From Clostridiales bacterium (lineage in GTDB: Bacteria; Bacillota; Clostridia; Oscillospirales; Ruminococcaceae), in NCBI GenBank assembly GCA_012800685.1, contig JAAZIT010000455.1, positions 1 to 9,612 of the forward strand: a stretch of DNA of 9,612 bases. The letters are read 5' to 3'. Each line of letters starts with the position of its first letter. Positions within the stretch are counted from its first letter, which is position 1. Below are positions 7,028 to 9,612 of this stretch, in pieces. A model generated the notes under the pieces. The model saw only the letters and a program-made list of their open reading frames with translations. It ran no database searches and was not told the DNA's origin. A program made the position numbers and the translations under genes.

Positions 7028-7702
7028 CTATTCGTCTCGCTCAATATTTAATATGCACCAGTCACCATCAGCTTTAAAAACTACTGCTTTATATTTAATG
7101 GTTGAGGACTTGTCACTGCCCTTAATTTTAACACCTAAATCTAAGTTATAGCCTTTTGATACATTAACCTTGTTTCCAGTATCTGCGTTTATAACAAACC
7201 CCTCAACAAATTTTATCTCGTTATTAGTTAGTCTGTCCGTATTGGTTATTTTATATGAAATGCTTTTAATTTTACCAAGCTCGTCTTCATATTCCTTTTT
7301 AATGCCCTTAGCCTCAGTGGCATAGTATTCATTAACAGTGTCAAAGCCGGTTTGATAAAGATTTTTTTTAGTATTCTCAACTAAATTTTTAGGATAGGTT
7401 TCTATAAGGACGCTCCCATTTTTATCTTTAATAGCCTTAAAATATTTTGTTACAACACCATGATATCCAGTACTGTCTCCCGATAACGATGTTATTAAAG
7501 CAACTATTACAACTATAATTGAAAGTACAATTGCTAGTCCAATTATAACTCGATAATTAGGAACGGATTTAACAGCTGTACCGTTATCCTCTCTTTGATT
7601 TGGATCAGTAATTATTGCTGTATCTGTTGGTTGTCCGCATGTAGTGCAAATAGGACTATCCTCACTTAATTTAGTATTGCAGGTTGAACAGAATTTTGCC
7701 AT
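7028..7702 (-). CDS. Zinc-ribbon membrane protein with NTF2-like extracytoplasmic domain
   Basis: The protein has 224 residues from ATG at 7702. A zinc ribbon has Cys5-x2-Cys8 and Cys19-x2-Cys22 (CSTCNT, CTTCGQ). A polar linker of about 28 residues and one membrane helix (about 51-74) follow. Residues 79-224 form an alpha+beta domain whose start (YHGVVTKYFKAIKDKN) and end (YNLDLGVKIKG, then YKAVVFKADGDWCILNI) look like an NTF2/DUF4878-type fold. This plan, zinc ribbon inside and a small ligand or protein binding domain outside, recurs in Firmicutes but has no settled function. GAGG (7714-7711) lies 8 bases before 7702; a GTG three codons earlier overlaps that site and is rejected. The tail half resembles the lipoprotein at 9292-8789. 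A terminator lies between this gene and the one upstream, so its expression may be reduced or separate. Confidence 0.8.
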   Translation of the reverse strand: MAKFCSTCNTKLSEDSPICTTCGQPTDTAIITDPNQREDNGTAVKSVPNYRVIIGLAIVLSIIVVIVALITSLSGDSTGYHGVVTKYFKAIKDKNGSVLIETYPKNLVENTKKNLYQTGFDTVNEYYATEAKGIKKEYEDELGKIKSISYKITNTDRLTNNEIKFVEGFVINADTGNKVNVSKGYNLDLGVKIKGSDKSSTIKYKAVVFKADGDWCILNIERDE

Positions 7703-7710
7703 AATGGTCA

Positions 7711-7714
7711 CCTC
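7711..7714 (-). promoter_or_regulatory. Ribosome binding site deciding the start at 7702
   Basis: GAGG on the - strand (within AGAGGTGACC) is 8 bases before ATG 7702. The in-frame GTG at 7711 would sit on top of this site, so it is not used as the start. Confidence 0.6.
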
Positions 7715-7743
7715 TGTAAGTATTTATTAGTAATTTTGGTAAT

Positions 7744-7777
7744 AAAAAAGCTGCAAATAATAGATACGCAGCTTTTT
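7744..7777 (-). terminator. Intrinsic terminator inside the zinc-ribbon cluster
   Basis: AAAAAGCTGC (7745-7754) pairs with GCAGCTTTTT (7768-7777) around a 13-base loop. On the - strand the stem is followed by TTTTTT (7749-7744) and lies just after the stop of the 311-residue gene. Partial read-through would make the two downstream zinc-ribbon genes less expressed. Confidence 0.8.
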
Positions 7778-7791
7778 AGTATTATATATTA

Positions 7792-8727
7792 TTAGGAATC
7801 AATTAGCTGCTCAACTGAAATAACTCTCATGGCACTTTTTTCAGTACCCTCTCTTTTGAAAATAACATCAGTAAAAAGAATTAAACAGTCAAATATAATA
7901 ATAGCTGCAATAATAATAGCTAGAATTACACGAACTAGCTTTGATGGGTTTTTTCCTGGAACAGCATTATCATCTGCTGGAAATGCATAGTCAGGGGAAG
8001 TATTGTTATAAATAGACTGTTCTGGAAGAATACCACTAGTAGCAGTTGTATTTGCAGAAATAGCTTGATTATTGTTTTGTGCAGGTCTAGACCAAGAGCT
8101 ATTTCCTGTCGCACTTTGTACTGGGGCGCCTTGAATTGGTGTATTTTGTTCTGGTGTTCCCTGAATTGGCATGTTTTGTATTGGCGTAGCATCAACTGGA
8201 ACAGCCTGAGCTGGTACAGCTTGAATAGGCTCGGATTGTCCTTGGGCCTCTTGAATTGGTACAGATGGTGCTTGATTATTCGGCATTGGAATATTCGCAT
8301 TCATTGCATCAACACGCATTGGTGCTGTTGTTGGTTGCATAGGTACAGGCTGTGCTGGAGTAGGGGTAAATTGCATTGGTTTAGATTGAATTGGGGCTGA
8401 TTGCGCTTGTGCAGATTGTGCTAGATTAGGTTGCACTGGAACAGCCTGAGCTGACTGCATACCTAGTGGTGCTGGTGCTGGAGCAGTAGTTCCAGCATTA
8501 CCAGGACCATAGTTCACATTGATTTCGTCCATTGTAACATTAGGCATATTTGTTTTTGATACACACTTAGCACAAATGCTTTCACCAACTGGCAATTCTC
8601 TTCCGCATGAATTACAATAGTTTTTCTCCTCAGTTGGTTTTATATAGTCGTTAGGTGTTCCGCACTTATTACAAAACTTCGCAGTATCTAATAGTTGATT
8701 ACCACAATTTTTACAGAAAACAGACAT
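7792..8727 (-). CDS. Double-zinc-ribbon protein with Pro/Gln-rich linker and C-terminal membrane helix
   Basis: This 311-residue protein has no recognised function. Two zinc ribbons open it: Cys5/8/19/22 (CKNCGN, CNKCGT) and Cys38/41/52/55 (CNSCGR, CAKC). Residues about 77-218 form a low-complexity linker rich in Pro, Gln, Ala and Ser. From about 157 to 205 it is built from loose five-residue units such as QNMPI, QGTPE, QNTPI and QGAPV. After a polar stretch there is one membrane helix (about 264-287) and a 20-residue tail ending SVEQLIDS. The linker is long enough to hold the ribbons far from the membrane, or to cross a cell wall if it is outside. Topology is unclear because basic residues flank both ends of the helix. 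GGAGGG (8739-8734) lies 6 bases before the ATG. The lipoprotein gene is 61 bases upstream and a terminator follows. Confidence 0.8.
   Translation of the reverse strand: MSVFCKNCGNQLLDTAKFCNKCGTPNDYIKPTEEKNYCNSCGRELPVGESICAKCVSKTNMPNVTMDEINVNYGPGNAGTTAPAPAPLGMQSAQAVPVQPNLAQSAQAQSAPIQSKPMQFTPTPAQPVPMQPTTAPMRVDAMNANIPMPNNQAPSVPIQEAQGQSEPIQAVPAQAVPVDATPIQNMPIQGTPEQNTPIQGAPVQSATGNSSWSRPAQNNNQAISANTTATSGILPEQSIYNNTSPDYAFPADDNAVPGKNPSKLVRVILAIIIAAIIIFDCLILFTDVIFKREGTEKSAMRVISVEQLIDS
8113..8499 (-). repeat. Degenerate 15-base repeats encoding the Pro/Gln-rich linker
   Basis: The coding DNA for residues about 77-205 is low in complexity. Its clearest part (8116-8261) has units of about 15 bases, each coding a five-residue Pro-Ile/Val-Gln-x-x type unit; on the + strand they appear as repeated TTGAATTGG/TTGTATTGG stretches. 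Units are diverged, so this is an old expansion or is kept by selection on composition. Confidence 0.65.
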
Positions 8728-8788
8728 ATTAGTCCCTCCATTATTTATAATTTATTATTTATTGTTTTTAGTTTTTATAAAATTATTA

Positions 8789-9292
8789 TTAGCTAGCTGA
8801 AAAATCAAATTTAAAATTAGGTGATTCACAAATATACCAGTTAGAACCGATTTTTCCAACTACAATATCTAGTTTACATGAATAAACGGTTATTCGCTGT
8901 CTTGTTTCAATATTAAGGTTTAGAGAATACGCTTTTTTCAGGTCTAAACCCTTTTGAATTTGGTCTGAAAGATTTTTTAAATCTTCTCCTTGAATTTCAG
9001 TTTTATCCTCAATTTCATAGGTTAAAGCAGTAATGTTAAAATCAATCTGTTCATCAATTTGAGAAAAAACAGTTTCAGCAAGTAATAAATCATAAGCTTC
9101 TGAATTCTTATATTCCTTAACAATTGGCGAGGCAAAGCTATTTATGTACGAATTAGAATCCTGTCTGTTAAGGGAAGAAAACAAAGTTTGTACTGGCTTT
9201 TCGTATGGGTTAAGTAGCTTCTTCTTATCTGAACAACCTGTACTAAGAATTATCATTAACAAAACCAATATTATAGAAAAAAATCTTTTCAT
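8789..9292 (-). CDS. Predicted lipoprotein with NTF2-like domain
   Basis: The protein has 167 residues from ATG at 9292. The N-terminus MKRFFSIILVLLMIILSTGC is a lipoprotein signal with lipobox LSTGC, so Cys20 should be lipidated and the mature protein held on the outer face of the membrane. The rest (about 28-167) is a small alpha+beta domain: YEKPVQTLFSSLNRQDSNSY at the start, then AYSLNLNIETRQR and LDIVVGKIGSNWYICESP at the end. This resembles the outer domain of the 224-residue zinc-ribbon protein of the same cluster. Two cysteines (139 and 155) on neighbouring predicted strands could form a disulfide. AGAGGGG (9306-9300) is 7 bases from 9292 but only 1 base from the ATG at 9298, so 9292 is chosen. 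First gene of the cluster, behind a good promoter. No specific function is recognised. Confidence 0.83.
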   Translation of the reverse strand: MKRFFSIILVLLMIILSTGCSDKKKLLNPYEKPVQTLFSSLNRQDSNSYINSFASPIVKEYKNSEAYDLLLAETVFSQIDEQIDFNITALTYEIEDKTEIQGEDLKNLSDQIQKGLDLKKAYSLNLNIETRQRITVYSCKLDIVVGKIGSNWYICESPNFKFDFSAS

Positions 9293-9299
9293 ATACATA

Positions 9300-9306
9300 C
9301 CCCTCT
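9300..9306 (-). promoter_or_regulatory. Ribosome binding site deciding the lipoprotein start
   Basis: AGAGGGG on the - strand is 7 bases from ATG 9292 and only 1 base from ATG 9298, which favours the shorter product. Confidence 0.65.
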
Positions 9307-9321
9307 ATTATATAAAATCTA

Positions 9322-9330
9322 ATTATAACA
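9322..9330 (-). promoter_or_regulatory. Possible second promoter, extended -10
   Basis: TGTTATAAT on the - strand (hexamer 9327-9322) is a perfect extended -10 box about 30 bases before the lipoprotein start. The -35 is weak. It could give a short-leader transcript in addition to the upstream promoter. Confidence 0.35.
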
Positions 9331-9443
9331 ATAATATAAGTCCTATTTTAAATTTTGTATTAATTAGCATCCTAATTTAAATTATTACTTAAAATAAAAA
9401 TGTAAGTCTAAAAAAAGACTTCGTTAATAATTTAGCTATACAT

Positions 9444-9472
9444 ATAATAACGTATTTTTATAAAAAAGTCAA
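9444..9472 (-). promoter_or_regulatory. Sigma-A type promoter of the lipoprotein/zinc-ribbon cluster
   Basis: On the - strand TTGACT (9472-9467) and TATTAT (9449-9444) are separated by exactly 17 bases. This is the best promoter match noticed in the window. Transcription would begin near 9437 and leave an untranslated leader of roughly 145 bases before ATG 9292. Confidence 0.7.
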
Positions 9473-9524
9473 TAGATTACGGCTTTTGGTCGTTAATATT
9501 AGATTTTTTATTAAATTAGAACAA

Positions 9525-9557
9525 AAAAGCTGGACTTTAATTTAAAGCCCAGCTTTT
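9525..9557. terminator. Intrinsic terminator, probably for a - strand gene beyond the right edge
   Basis: AAAAGCTGG (9525-9533) pairs with CCAGCTTTT (9549-9557). After one A/C mismatch, CTTT (9535-9538) pairs with AAAG (9544-9547) around a five-base loop. The T-run is longer on the - strand (9528-9523), so it probably ends a gene transcribed leftward from outside the window; on + it is weaker. Confidence 0.75.
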
Positions 9558-9587
9558 CTAAATTATACTAAGTGATTTTTTGGTAAG

Positions 9588-9611
9588 AAAATATTATTTA
9601 AATAATATTTT
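9588..9611. repeat. Perfect 24-bp A/T-only palindrome
   Basis: The 12 bases at 9588-9599 (AAAATATTATTT) are the exact reverse complement of 9600-9611, with no loop. It could be a protein-binding site or a cruciform-prone spot; the window ends one base later so its context is unseen. Confidence 0.6.
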
Positions 9612-9612
9612 A

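Larger units (their letters stand above)
9293..9612. other. Non-coding stretch upstream of the lipoprotein gene
   Basis: These 320 AT-rich bases hold no credible gene. They contain the candidate promoters at 9472-9444 and 9330-9322, a weak six-base-pair hairpin AAGTCT/AGACTT (9404-9421) in the leader, a nine-base direct repeat TCGTTAATA (9421-9429 and 9490-9498), a terminator (9525-9557) and an A/T palindrome at the right edge. No known riboswitch or small RNA was recognised. Confidence 0.6.

Noticed and set aside
7703..7743. Promoter for the 224-residue zinc-ribbon gene (TTGCAG ... TACTAA)
   Set aside because: Both boxes match the consensus poorly and the -35 lies within the terminator stem.
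8065..8400. Open frame on the + strand, Trp/Leu/Asn-rich, opposite the Pro/Gln-rich linker
   Set aside because: Its composition simply mirrors the repeats of the 311-residue gene on the other strand, and it has no good ribosome binding site or domain.
8113..8499. CRISPR-like repetition
   Set aside because: The units are short, degenerate, in frame with a protein, and lack constant repeats with unique spacers.
9144..9380. Open frame on the + strand over the lipoprotein start
   Set aside because: It lies opposite the signal peptide and promoter of the lipoprotein and shows no domain.

Overview
The window looks like chromosomal DNA of a low-GC Gram-positive bacterium, probably a gut-type Clostridia member. 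The grounds are AT-rich sequence, strong GGAGG ribosome binding sites, several TTG starts, A/T-rich intrinsic terminators, a Gram-positive type lipoprotein signal, and a DUF5696/ABC permease arrangement known from Clostridia. No rRNA, tRNA, mobile element or CRISPR array was seen.

Layout. (1) 1-2939, + strand: the end of a carbohydrate-uptake operon. It holds the C-terminal part of a DUF5696 (glycoside-hydrolase-like) protein, then two CUT1-type ABC permeases (MalF/LacF-like and MalG/LacG-like). (2) 2978-3057: two hairpins between convergent genes. (3) 5158-3056, - strand: a pair of bacterial PH-domain membrane proteins resembling Bacillus YdbS and YdbT. (4) 5293-6618, + strand: an AGCS-family sodium:alanine/glycine symporter, divergent from the PH pair. 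(5) 9292-6713, - strand: a four-gene cluster with a lipoprotein, a double-zinc-ribbon protein with a long Pro/Gln-rich linker and one membrane helix, a zinc-ribbon/membrane-helix/NTF2-like protein, and a 79-residue zinc-ribbon membrane protein. A good sigma-A type promoter (9472-9444) lies upstream and an intrinsic terminator sits inside the cluster. (6) 9293-9612: non-coding, with the promoter, a terminator probably serving a gene beyond the right edge, and a perfect 24-bp A/T palindrome at the edge.

How the genes work together. The ABC permeases need a solute-binding protein and an ATPase that are not in the window; the DUF5696 protein is translationally coupled to the first permease. The PH pair probably forms one membrane complex. 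The zinc-ribbon/lipoprotein cluster is the least understood part. Its lipoprotein and its 224-residue zinc-ribbon protein appear to carry related extracytoplasmic domains on different anchors, so an envelope-associated system is plausible but unproven. It is the best candidate here for something undescribed; the rest is fairly ordinary transport and envelope content.
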